Positions 1 through 19,024 of a DNA stretch of 64,000 bases are shown in pieces. Source of the stretch: Halichondria panicea (taxonomy: Eukaryota; Porifera; Demospongiae; Suberitida; Halichondriidae); assembly GCF_963675165.1 (NCBI RefSeq), contig NC_087380.1, positions 1,727,803-1,791,802 of the forward strand, read 5' to 3'. Each line of letters begins with the position of its first letter. Position 1 is the stretch's first letter. The notes under the pieces are model-generated. The model was not told the DNA's origin. It saw nothing but the letters and a program-made list of their open reading frames with translations, and did not search any database. The position numbers and the translations under genes were made by a program.

Positions 1-94
1 ATGCACTGTGGAAGGAATCGGTTCTCCATTGTATGAGAAAACATGATTTACCCACTGCACCATCTCCAACTATGACCACCTTCAGGTTTTGCAT
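1..94 (-). CDS. Rho-like small GTPase, first coding exon (partial at window edge)
   Basis: The minus-strand reading from the ATG at 94 gives 31 residues beginning MQNLKVVIVGDGAVGKSC. GDGAVGKS is the P-loop (G1, GxxxxGKS/T) of Ras-superfamily GTPases. The GDGAVGKxC form after a short beta strand starting MQ is typical of the Rho/Rac/Cdc42 group, which act as membrane-associated switches on actin. The frame is still open at base 1, so the switch regions lie outside the window. The exon faces away from the TUT gene, leaving about 810 bp as a shared divergent promoter region. Family membership rests on one motif, so Rab or Ras is not excluded. Confidence 0.72.
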   Translation of the reverse strand, partial: MQNLKVVIVGDGAVGKSCFLIQWRTDSFHSA

Positions 95-902
95 CTTCAA
101 GAAAGGAGGTTAAATAGTAGATCTACATGTGTATTTTAAACTATCATTCTAGTTGTAGTATAGTACAGTAGTATAGCTATTTCCTGCCAGAATGCGGAAA
201 TGTCTATTGTCAGTGCCAGCAGTGCAGAGCTTCAGGTTCAGTGCAGAGGACACAATAATTAGCTAATTATTGCGACCTTTTATTAATGACGGAACGATTC
301 GTCTTTTTATTCTTTGCGATAATTAGCTAATTATTGTGACATATAACGGAACGATTCGTCTTTTTATTCTTTATAACCTCTACATATTGGATAGACACAG
401 AACAGTACTGTATGAGTGACAGGCAATTCTTGCAGGCACAGAGCAAACTACAATATTTAAAGGGGTGCTAGAAGCATGAGACTGTTAGTGTCATTGATGT
501 TTTTCAGTGCTGCATCAGCCAAACAAAGACGACCTTTACCCCTAAATCAGCTGAAACAGTTTGTTCTAACGACGACCTTTCCCCTAATAATTTCCAATAT
601 TAAATTTTAGCATTTACGATCATTACCTAATCACATGGCCACCCAGAAGAAGAACTGAGAGCAGCTAGCTAGCTGGGAGAGAGTTGCTTTTTACACCTCA
701 TAAAGCTCTGTAAGTTAAAACAAGTCAATGGCAGTTTACATATTACACTACTAGACTTAGGCATATAATTATAAAGCTTGCAACGTCAATTTTCCTACTT
801 GCATGTGAGCTAGCCAGCTACTACCTATACACACACTATAAAGCCACAAATTAAAAGTTTGTTCCCCTGAAGGTATAAAGGATAGAAGCAGACAAGTCCA
901 TC
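95..902. promoter_or_regulatory. Divergent intergenic region between GTPase and TUT genes, with a tandem duplication
   Basis: No coding exon is visible. At about 252-373 a segment of 57-66 bp occurs twice in tandem. Each copy has the palindrome AATTAGCTAATTATTG followed by ACGGAACGATTCGTC. The palindrome and its position between two divergent genes are compatible with a regulatory role, but nothing proves one. The stretch 600-900 is AT-rich with no recognised element. Confidence 0.5.
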
Positions 903-9920
<9,018 letters not shown>

Positions 9921-10269
9921 ACATTAACTGACAAACACAATACGTAGAATAATAATAATGTTATGTGGTCATTATTATTTTGCACTCCTGTTATGACATT
10001 ATTTTATATTGTGCATTTTGTTCATTGTCATCGTGATAATTACAGCTGAAAGACTGTAAGTAAGTAAGTTGTATACCTTTGACAATAAAGCAAAATTAAT
10101 GCTAACGATAATTAATTGGCAACAGAGACGTATATACGTATAATATACATGTATGATGATAAGAGGTGTAATGATAATTATATACGCATGGGCATACAAA
10201 CATGTACGTAAGGTATGTAAGGTACGTACGTGTTTCAGTCTTTAATTTTGGCTTAACTTCCCAACACAG

Positions 10270-10335
10270 TGAGAAGTCCCTGGGAACTCCCCTCCTCCCA
10301 GCTAGAGAAGTCCCTGGGGACTCCCCTACTTTAGA
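10270..10335. promoter_or_regulatory. Tandem NF-kB-like motifs upstream of tetraspanin T1
   Basis: A 30-odd-bp unit (AGAAGTCCCTGGG...) occurs twice. It contains GGGAACTCCC at 10282-10291 and GGGGACTCCC at 10316-10325. Both fit the Rel/NF-kB consensus GGGRNYYYCC and lie about 105-150 bp upstream of the T1 start codon. The same unit is found upstream of T2 (17475-17535) and T2' (53215-53275). Function is inferred from the motif only. The rest of 9921-10429 holds the TUT polyadenylation signal and AT-rich DNA. Confidence 0.5.
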
Positions 10336-10429
10336 GATGCAGCCATAATAATATTGATTTGTATACTCTATATTATACCATAATTGCAATGCAAAAACAG
10401 AACAGACCAGAATAGGCAAACTAACCATT

Positions 10430-11483
10430 ATGCAACCAGAAGATCAGTCTGTACCACTGTTGACCGAAGTCAAAGGTACCCGTCTGCAAATATATGTATA
10501 CCATATAATTATTATCGTTTACAGTATATTGTTAATATTCCTGCTGCATGTTATTGCATATAGATCTAATTGCATGCATATACACAATCATATTATTCCG
10601 TGCAGCTGGTGCCCGTGTGGCATATTGCTGGTGGGGATGCTGTGTCTTCACTGTTTTAACAGTAGTCGTCTTATCAGGCATTCCAATGTTTATAGGATCT
10701 GCTTTATTATGGAGCAAGATAACTCCAGAGTACTTTGAGATTGCTGGAAGTTACGATGAAGTGATTTGTATCGGTTGTGTAGTTGTTTTTACACTTGCTA
10801 TATCTGTCTTGCTAGTTGTAGATGTGATATTGATTTTTACTATTCCAATATGCTGCAAATTTGGAGATAAGCCGAGCCACACTGGAGCTGCTTTTGTCTG
10901 TTTTTGCGTCCTTTTATTGGCTATAGGATTTATTCTCATTGTCTCAGAGCCAGTTTGGTTTGCAAAAAATATGAATATTGTTACTAACTATGAAGAAAGT
11001 AGTAAGCTTACATTCAAGAAACAGATGCACAACGTGACTATTCAATTGATTTGGGACAAGTATCAAGCAAAATTCAAATGCTGTGGGTATCGAGGATACA
11101 AAGATTATGAAGGTCTATTTTTGAATTTTTCTGTTCCTGTATCTTGTTGCAACACTACAACACTACCTTCACCATTCGAATGTGTAATTGCTGTCAAAAA
11201 TGTAACTGAGCGAGAGATAAACTTGTCCAATATTTACACTGATGGTTGCCCTGCTAAAATTGTTCACCTACTAAATTTGGATTCCTCTACAGTACGCAAC
11301 ATTAATATAGCCTCTGCAGTGTTTTCTGGTTTCTTCTTCCTCGCCGCTATAGTGATGATCCTTCTTACGTTTTGTCTCACTGCTAGGAATAAAGAGGATG
11401 CGACTGCAATTGGAACTGGATTACTGGCCGGTGTGGCGTGTGTTGGGATTTTTTGTGCAGCACTTGCAAAAGCTAATCATTAG
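10430..11483 (+). CDS. Tetraspanin T1 (intact, 307 aa, with extra C-terminal hydrophobic segment)
   Basis: Two exons, 10430-10475 (MQPEDQSVPLLTEVK plus one base) and 10606-11483, join in phase. Hydrophobic segments lie at about residues 24-50, 67-96, 110-134 and 252-274, with a large extracellular loop between the third and fourth. The loop has the tetraspanin hallmark CCG (174-176), a second CC (196-197), and single cysteines at 208 and 230, enough for three disulphides. N-glycosylation sequons include NFS, NTT and NVT. Tetraspanins organise receptors laterally in the plasma membrane. A fifth hydrophobic stretch (about 283-303) follows TM4, which is unusual for the family. T1 converges on receptor A, whose stop codon lies 193 bp away. 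AATAAA at 11580-11585 may be its polyadenylation signal. Confidence 0.86.
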
Positions 11484-11675
11484 ATGCATGTAAGCATTCG
11501 ATCTGAACTTCACAATTATTCTGAACTATGCACGTAGTGTTGTCTTTAATTATATTTTGTTTATGCCACATTTACAATTAATAAAACAAGAAATCCAGAT
11601 CAGTCTATATGTATACACAACACTGAAAAAAAAAAATACAATTAAAGCATGCATATGCATGCATGTTGTGCATGT

Positions 11676-14600
11676 CTACTTGTTCTCTGTGTTGAAGTCA
11701 GTGGGTGCATAAGCTACACAGGCAGTGAGCTGGTAGTCTGCAGGAGGGTCCATCACCTCATAAGCAGCCTCCTCCTCCAGTTCGCTCAACTCCTCGTAAT
11801 CATGGGAGGGGAGATGACTCATCACCACTGGGGGTAGTCTGCAGGAAATAGTCCAGTAGCTATATACAATTGACAATGCAATAATAGTTAGAATAAACGT
11901 CATGAGCCCTCTAAAACCATATGTATACACAGCTAATATAACTTCTTCATTTACAGACCAGATGCATGCATGCACACTAATACTCACTCTGTTGCTTGAC
12001 TGCCTGTCCTTTCATCACTCATGTCCTTGGATCCAGACCTCCGTTGTCTCAGTAACAACAGTACAAACATTACAATCAGTGTTAGCACAGCAATGGCCAA
12101 GACTCCAGCAACCACCCCACCAGCCACTGCACCAACATTGGCCACTACACTCTCTGTGAGTGAGGTAGTAGAAGAGGTTGAAGTTGGAGTAGCCACCTGT
12201 GTCCGATTAGTGATATCCTCAGGGCACTCTGGACTATTGAGGTTAGCAATGACAACCGGACAACTGTTAGTCACACTGAGGCCTGCTCTCTGCACCACAA
12301 CGATTGGATGATTCTCAATCCATTGTTCCATTAGCCTAGCCAGTTGTATGGTAGATACACTCTCTGATCCAGTGAGCACAGCTCTGTAGGTCACATGACT
12401 AGGGGAGTCATCGAAACAAATAATAAAGGGATTCAAAACGAGGGAAGAGTTAAATCCACAGGCACACTGGCTTTCAATGCCTTGTGTTAGACTATTGGTG
12501 ATGTCATCTGTTTTCATACCAGCGTCTTGTTCAGTGTATACTCTGCAGTTTGTTATTCCCTCTAGACGAATTTGAATATGCATACCTGCATGTGAAGTGG
12601 TTGAAGAAAAATGCTAAATTGCAAAATACCATGCATGGGATGAGATATTATATTGAAATTGAATCAACACATGCTTTATATATAAACACTTACTCATGAA
12701 CTCAATGGTGTAGTGAGCAGCTACAGTGTGTTCCCCCTCAAGCTGACTGGAGGTGAGGATGACCTGACAGCTGTACTGACCAGCGTCTGACAAGTAGAGA
12801 CTGTCAAAGTTGAGGGTTGCTGTGCTGGGCATGAGTGACCCTCCCTCCCTCGTCCACTGGTAGGAGAGGGTGGGTTGTAGAGAGGCCCCTCCAGTCAGGG
12901 AACAAGTGAGGGAGAAACTCTGACCAGCCATTGGAATACCACTGGGGCTGATCACCACTTGTATGGCTGGAAGAAGAAAGGTGTAACCAAAACAATCAAT
13001 TAACTTTCACTATGACAGAATAAACAAAGCTACTAGATCCATAGCTGCATGTAGTAACTGTTATCAACATGAACTAACTCACCTAAACAGGTTGGAGCGC
13101 CTGGACTCCAGTTTCCATTAGCCTCACATGTTCTTGTATTTGACCCAACTAAGATGTGCCCTCCATCACAGCTGTAAGTAGCTGTATTCCCAAAAGTGAC
13201 TCCAGAGGATGTGTCCACTGCTCCATTACTTATAGACAGGGAGCCGCAGCTGATAACTAATGAACCAATGCATAATTAATTGTGACACATGCACAAATCC
13301 CACTACTTTACTGTATAACCGCTATGCCATGCAATATCTGGATACTGGCACAGTTGGTGAACTGTTTCATATGCTGCCGATATGGCAGATATTGGCACAC
13401 TGTTTCCTTTGATCTCAGAGGTCAAAATGTAACAAGTACAGTAACTCATACTTACCACCACTAAAAATCTAAAAATAAGCAATTGATATAACGTACTGTA
13501 AAGCTTTATGTATACAACTCACTTTGACAAGTGATGACACCTCCACTCCACATTCTGTCAGACTGACACACCCGATCAGGTCCATTGGATGGTTGGTAAC
13601 CAGTAACAGCACAGCTGTGTGTAGACACGGCTCCCACTAACCTGGGTGAGGAGATTGGATTGTAGCTGATGGTTCCATTGTTTAGTACAGTGAGGTCATC
13701 ACAGGTGGCTGTAAAGAAATACACAATAATTATCACGTATGTATGGTGTAACAGTGAACCAAACAACAGACCTGTACAAGTAGGAGTCGTGCTATTACTC
13801 CATCCACTGGTAGTACATGTCCTCACTGCTGTCCCACTGAATAGGTAGCCAGCTGTGCAACTGTAGCTAGCCGTGGAGGTTGTTACTCGGGGGATAATGG
13901 AGTCACTGTATTGAATGACTCCATTTGTTGGATTAGGGAGAGTTGGGCAAATTACTGTGTATAAGAGAGAAAGACGTACACAATACAAAGAGTTGTGACA
14001 ATCTCACATTCACAACTTGGTGTGGTACCACTCCACAGTCCATTGGTATGACAGCTCCGAGTAATTATGGTGTCACTAGCGGTACCATCAATCCTGTAAC
14101 CATTGACACAGGTGTAGGTGGCCACAGTGTCAGGTGGTCTGAGGTTACTAGTTCCACCATTGTACGATATGTCTGAATTAGCTTGATTGCCGAGGTCAAA
14201 ACAAGTCACTACAAGGAATGATAATAATTAAGTATGAATGATAAAGCTACTCACATAGACAGGTTGGTGTACTGCCGCTCCACACTCCATTAGCTTGACA
14301 AGTCCGACTAGTATCACCAATGAGTAGGTATCTAGAGTTACATGTGTAGGTAGCAGTCATCATGAAGGTGGTTCCAGAGGATGTACTCACTGCTCCATTG
14401 GATGGGTCAGGGAGATCATTGCAGTCAACAGCTACACGTGTGAAAAACAGAAAGTCAACACACTGTGATATCACCGATACTCACGTTCACAGGTGGGTTG
14501 AGAAGGACTCCAAGATCCAGTAGCCTGACAGGTTCTAAAGATAGTACCACTAATCATGTACCCATTGATACAGGTGTAAGTGGCCACTTGACTAAAGGTG

Positions 14601-15776
14601 GTTCCAGAGGATGTGCTCACTGCTCCATTGGAGGGATGGCCTAGGGAACCACAGTCAACAGCTGGGGAAACCAAACACATACAATCACCTGTATAGACCA
14701 CCATTATTTTGCTAACTCACGTGGACAAGTTTCTATCTCTCCTGACCACAGACCAGTAGCTTGACATGTTCTAGCACTACCACTATTACCAGTGAGGACG
14801 TAGCCAGTATCACAGCTGTATGTAGCAACAGTGAGGTAGTCCCGACTAGTGGTGGACAAGGCTCCATTGGTAGGGGAGGTTAGGACAGGGCAGGTGACGA
14901 CTGTGTTGGGAAAAGTAAACACACACTAACTATACTTATACTAGTTCTAGTCTTACTTGTACAAATGACTGTAGGTGGTGTTGGAGACCAGGTACCAGCA
15001 CTAGTACCATCACTCGTACAAGTTATCGGAGTAGCTCCACTGATGGTGTACCCAGTGACACAGCTGTAGGTGGCCATGTTGGTGGTTGGGTTGTATGAGA
15101 TACTTCCATTAGTGAGGGGAGGCAGTGTGGGGCAGGGAGCTGTGCATATCCATGGGAGGGGTACACAACACATTAAAAGAAAAAGAACGAAAACCAATAA
15201 TTTAATATGAGTGAGCTTGACAACTGCATGCTACCAATTAAGGGCGTATACGCCCTTGATGCTACCAATGGCTACAATTCACTCAAACCACTCACTGAAG
15301 GTGACACATCTCCTTTCATTGGTGGTAGTCCTCACACAGCAGTGTTCTCCATCAGGACTGAAGTGTGTGGGTCCACGAAACAGAATAATGCCAAGACCAC
15401 TACCTTCTAAGGTGACCAGTTCGGCCCCAACCGGACGCCCTGCACGTCTTCCCACTGCAGTCCCATCAGGAAACTGCCACTCAACGTTATTAATATCTGA
15501 GGTGGTGCACAACCAGGGAGTTGGTGGAACAACGAAATCAGATCCTGACCCAATATCGGAGAACGAGATGATATCTCCAGTGTGGTCAGTGTGAATGTGC
15601 TCACCGAATGATCTCAGTCGAACTGTATATGCCATTAATACAATGATTTCCTATCTGGACTAGTTTACAGTTTACAGATTAGTTGCCCTTGTATATAATT
15701 ATCAACTCACTCAAAGTCTGTCCATACACAAGAGAACACTTCCCAGCAGACAGCAGATAAATATTACTGTAGCCAT
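11676..15776 (-). CDS. Receptor A: eight-sushi, Ig, single-pass receptor with tyrosine-motif tail (start exon frameshifted)
   Basis: Thirteen exons from right to left: signal 15711-15776; N-terminal disulphide-rich domain 15296-15622; sushi exons 14957-15139, 14721-14900, 14485-14661, 14255-14431, 14008-14208, 13772-13954, 13523-13708, 13083-13256; Ig-like 12694-12966; membrane-proximal domain plus TM 11988-12585; tail 11676-11838. All internal sushi exons are phase 1-1, each with four Cys and a conserved Trp. The TM segment is followed by RQRRSGSK. The tail has YEEL, then YEVM (a YxxM PI3-kinase SH2 docking form), then YQLT. It would be about 960 residues at the cell surface. Relative to B, D and B' the signal exon lacks one T, so the frame from its ATG hits TGA at the exon end. 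Either this is an error, another start or donor is used, or the gene is dead. Confidence 0.8.
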
Positions 15777-16419
15777 TCTCCAGTCTACTATAACCACATG
15801 GAGTATATGCAGAGAACTAACTTACATAAGATGCCCTATACAAGGACACAGTACATTAGTGATATCTCTAATCAATTAATACTTTCACACCTTACAGATG
15901 TTGTGGCTGCAGGTGGTAGTGGTAGACCATCTCCTGACACATGATGCAGTTGAATCCTGGATAAAACTCAGCAGACCAGCCTGTGGGAAATAATACATTA
16001 AAATTTACATGTTGTATCTACAGTACAATACAATCTGTTTCAACCAAAATTCCATGGATCTAATTTCAACGATTTTATTATTGTCATTCTCATTTTGTTG
16101 TCCAAGTAAAGACTGAAAACTGAACTATTTATAATTACCTGGGACTCTGCCTTGAACTACAAAACAGTATGTAAACAATATGACTTTACTTGCAATCTCT
16201 TTATTACAGTTGACTGTCCCTGATTTCCCTAATTTAAAGTGTTGGTATCGATATCGACACGAAGCTCTCCCCCGTAAGTCCTTCACCTTCATACAACATC
16301 GACATTCTCATTTACAGGTCGTCCAAGTAAAGACTGAAAACTGAACTATATTTTACCTGGGACTCTGCCTTGCTGAAAGTGTAAGAGACTTTTCTTTCAA
16401 TTTTGAGAGATAAAAGTTA
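15777..16419. other. Spacer behind receptor A with a repeated short segment
   Basis: Apart from the RING exon relic at 15891-15980 no exon is seen. A segment with GTCCAAGTAAAGACTGAAAA followed by CTGAACTAT occurs twice (about 16100 and 16322), each followed by CCTGGGACTCTGCC, so it is a local duplication. The same arrangement recurs at 51523-52200. Confidence 0.5.
15891..15980 (-). pseudogene. UHRF1-type RING exon relic
   Basis: A degraded copy of the 102-bp RING exon seen intact at 30116-30217 and 45877-45978. The acceptor and donor remain and the end still reads [10 protein letters not shown], but internal deletions shorten it to 90 bp and shift the frame in the middle, which removes the normal CIVC pair. 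No partner exon is nearby. Confidence 0.7.
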
Positions 16420-17203
16420 ATTACCAACAATCAATGTGAATTTCTCATACGCTGTGCTTGTAATGTGTTTTTATTTATGGATGTCTTGCTTTGGTAGGAT
16501 GTTGTGATGGATGGTATAGGGCTCTGGTGGGCGACTGTAAGGCTCCCAAATTCCTCCTCTGTCACTTTTGCAATCTACAAGGGCACAGGCAGGCACAATG
16601 TCCAGGTGGGTGTGTTGTCGTAGTGATCATACACATTGCCACAATATTTTATATGTACTGGCTCACTGTTTGTGTAGCTGTTACATGCAGTCATACTGTC
16701 TTTCTCTCCTCTTACAGGGAAAGCTGAGGCAAGACGTCCCCAGCCAAAGCATCGGCACAGGAGAGCCCCTCCCTCTCACCAGGGCCACCCACCACCTCCC
16801 CAGGCTTACACCTACCCTAGCAGGGGGTACCCTACACAGCACCACCCTTACTGCCACTCCCTCACCCAATACCTGAGCCATATCCGAGTCCTGGTTAGCC
16901 AATGGGAATGCAGTGACCTCCTCATCAGCCAATGAGAATGCAGAAACCTCGTCAGCCAATGGGAATGCAGCAACCTCGTGGTCAGCCAATCGGAATGCAG
17001 CAAGGTTACCCACCCCAGCAGTATCAGCACATGTACTCCCCACGGAGTTCTGGAAACTACATGGGACCTCCGATGTCCCTGCCACGCCCACTTCCCTGAT
17101 GTACCCCTCACCCGTAAACACCACACCAACTTATGTTGGAGCACCCCCTGCAAGTCAGGGTATTCCCCCAGGAAGTCAGCACTACCACGGTTCAAGCAAG
17201 TGA
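16420..17203 (+). pseudogene. Duplicated 3' end of the TUT4/7-like gene (last two exons), broken
   Basis: From about 16420 the sequence matches 9104 onward of the intact TUT gene: intron end, knuckle exon (about 16499-16606), intron and Pro/Gln-rich last exon. A 2-bp gain near 16520 puts the CHFC knuckle out of frame with the exon start, and the last exon carries frameshifts and stops. It sits directly upstream of tetraspanin T2, just as the real TUT 3' end sits upstream of T1, so TUT 3' end and tetraspanin were duplicated together. Confidence 0.88.
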
Positions 17204-17474
17204 ATATTAACTGACCAATACATAATAATGTTATGTGGTCATTATTTTGTTTCTATGAATATTCATGCACTCCTGCTATTAGTTTTGACATTATTTTATA
17301 TATTATAATTATTGTGCATTTTGACTTTAATAATTGTCATCATGTTGTTACAGTAAGCAAATGCTAACCATAATTGGCAACAGAGAATAAACATTACGTC
17401 TGATACATAAAGTGTAATACATGTACATGTCACGATGTGTTTGTTCCTTTAATTCTGACTGGCTTCCTTACCTA

Positions 17475-17540
17475 GCGAGAAGTCCCTGGGAACTTCCCTC
17501 CTCCCAGCTAGAAAAGTCCCTGGGAACATCCTACTTTAGA
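17475..17540. promoter_or_regulatory. NF-kB-like motif upstream of tetraspanin T2
   Basis: GGGAACTTCC at 17488-17497 fits GGGRNYYYCC. The second unit reads GGGAACATCC, which does not fit. The paired unit is homologous to that upstream of T1. Nothing else is recognised in 17204-17632. Confidence 0.42.
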
Positions 17541-17632
17541 GCAGCAGCCATAATAAATTATTTATTTGTATAATACCACAGAACAGATCTAAACAGCTAA
17601 AATATTAATTATAGAAAAGCAAACTAACAATT

Positions 17633-18651
17633 ATGCAACTACAAGATCAGTCTATACCACTGTTGGTGGATTTAAAAGGTACACTCGTCTGCAAAATGTA
17701 TCTGCATGTATACATGTAATAGTTTACATGCAGTTACTGTATTCACATGCTGCATGCATGTTTATCATTATTCCGTGCAGCTGGTGCCCGTGTGGGATTT
17801 TGCTGGTGGGGATGCTGTGCCTTCACTGTTCTAGCGGTGGTCGTGTTGTCATGCATTCCAATGCTCGTAGGATCTGCCTTATTGTGGAGCAAAATAACTC
17901 CAGAGTTCTTTGAGATTGCTAGAAGTTACAATGACGTGGTTTGTATCGGTTGTGTGAGTGTATTTACGATCATCGTAGCTGTCTTACTAGTTGTAAGTAC
18001 GATAATGATTTTTGTTATTCCGGTAGTGTGCATTCTTGGAGAAAGGCCAAGTCATCCTGGAGCCGCTTTTGCCTGTTTTTGTGTTGTTTTATTGACTGCG
18101 GGGATTATTCTCACTGTCTCAGGACCAGTTTGGTTTGCATCAAATATGAATATTGTGGAAAACTACAAAGAAAGCAGTCGATACACATTCCAGAAACAGA
18201 TTTTAAACATGACTACTAAATTGACCTGGGACAAGTATCAAGCAAAATTCAAATGCTGTGGCTATCGAGGATACAAAGTCTATTTTGGAACAAATCCGTC
18301 TCTGTATCTTGTTGCAACACTACAACACTACCTTCACCGCTTGATTGTTTGAGTGCTGTCAAAAATGTAACTGAGCGAGAGATAAACTCATCCAATATTT
18401 ACACTGATGGTTGCCCCGCGACAATTGTTCACCTACTAAATTTGAACTCTTCTTCGGTGGTCAAAATTGGTATAGCTTCTTCGGTGTTTTCCGGTTTCTT
18501 CTTTATTGCCCCTCTAGTGATGATTCTGCTCACGTTTGCGCTCACTGCTAAGGATGAAGATGATGCGATTACAATAGGAACTGGGTTACTGATTGGTGTG
18601 GCTTGTATTTTGAGTGTGTGTTATGTATTGGGTAAAGGAGGCAGTGACTAA
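17633..18651 (+). pseudogene. Tetraspanin T2, frame broken by a 10-bp deletion
   Basis: Exons 17633-17678 (MQLQDQSIPLLVDLK) and 17781-18651. Organisation is as in T1: the same hydrophobic segments, CCG motif and loop cysteines. After KCCGYRGYK, ten bases present in T2' (near 53993-54002) are missing at about 18280, so the frame ends after about 20 alien residues. The loop and TM4 continue in another frame to 18651. The duplicate T2' at 53364-54377 is intact. If the deletion is real, the product would lose half of the large loop and TM4. Confidence 0.82.
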
Positions 18652-19024
18652 GAATGAATTGGTTCTTCTTATATAACTCAGTAGATCTATACGTGTTAGC
18701 AGTTATTTTTGCTGATTGTTATTTCACTATAATACATCATCACTACTAAATCCCCATGCAATGGAGAACGAGTGTGCCCTATAGAGGTTCCCCATAAAAC
18801 CTTAGGAAAACAACATGAATGCTAGAGTATATGTATGCACATGCTTTTTTTTATCCTTGCCTGTCATATATAATTCTCATTATGAATTATGAATAATAAT
18901 AATTCATGTATACATAATGTTAACTACAGATTCATACAATTGACAAACAGTCTGTGTTGTTATAGTGTCTACTTGTTCTCTGTGTTGAAGTTATAGTGGG
19001 TGCATAAGCCACACAGGCTGTGAG
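18652..19024. other. Spacer between T2 and receptor I, segment repeated in the cluster
   Basis: A segment with AATGGAGAAC then GTGT..CCTATA and AGAGGTTCCCCATAAAA (about 18760-18820) recurs at 33210, 39715, 41110 and 54490, each time just 3' of a receptor tail exon on the minus strand. It is probably receptor 3' UTR or flank carried along in the duplications. No coding potential is seen. Confidence 0.5.
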
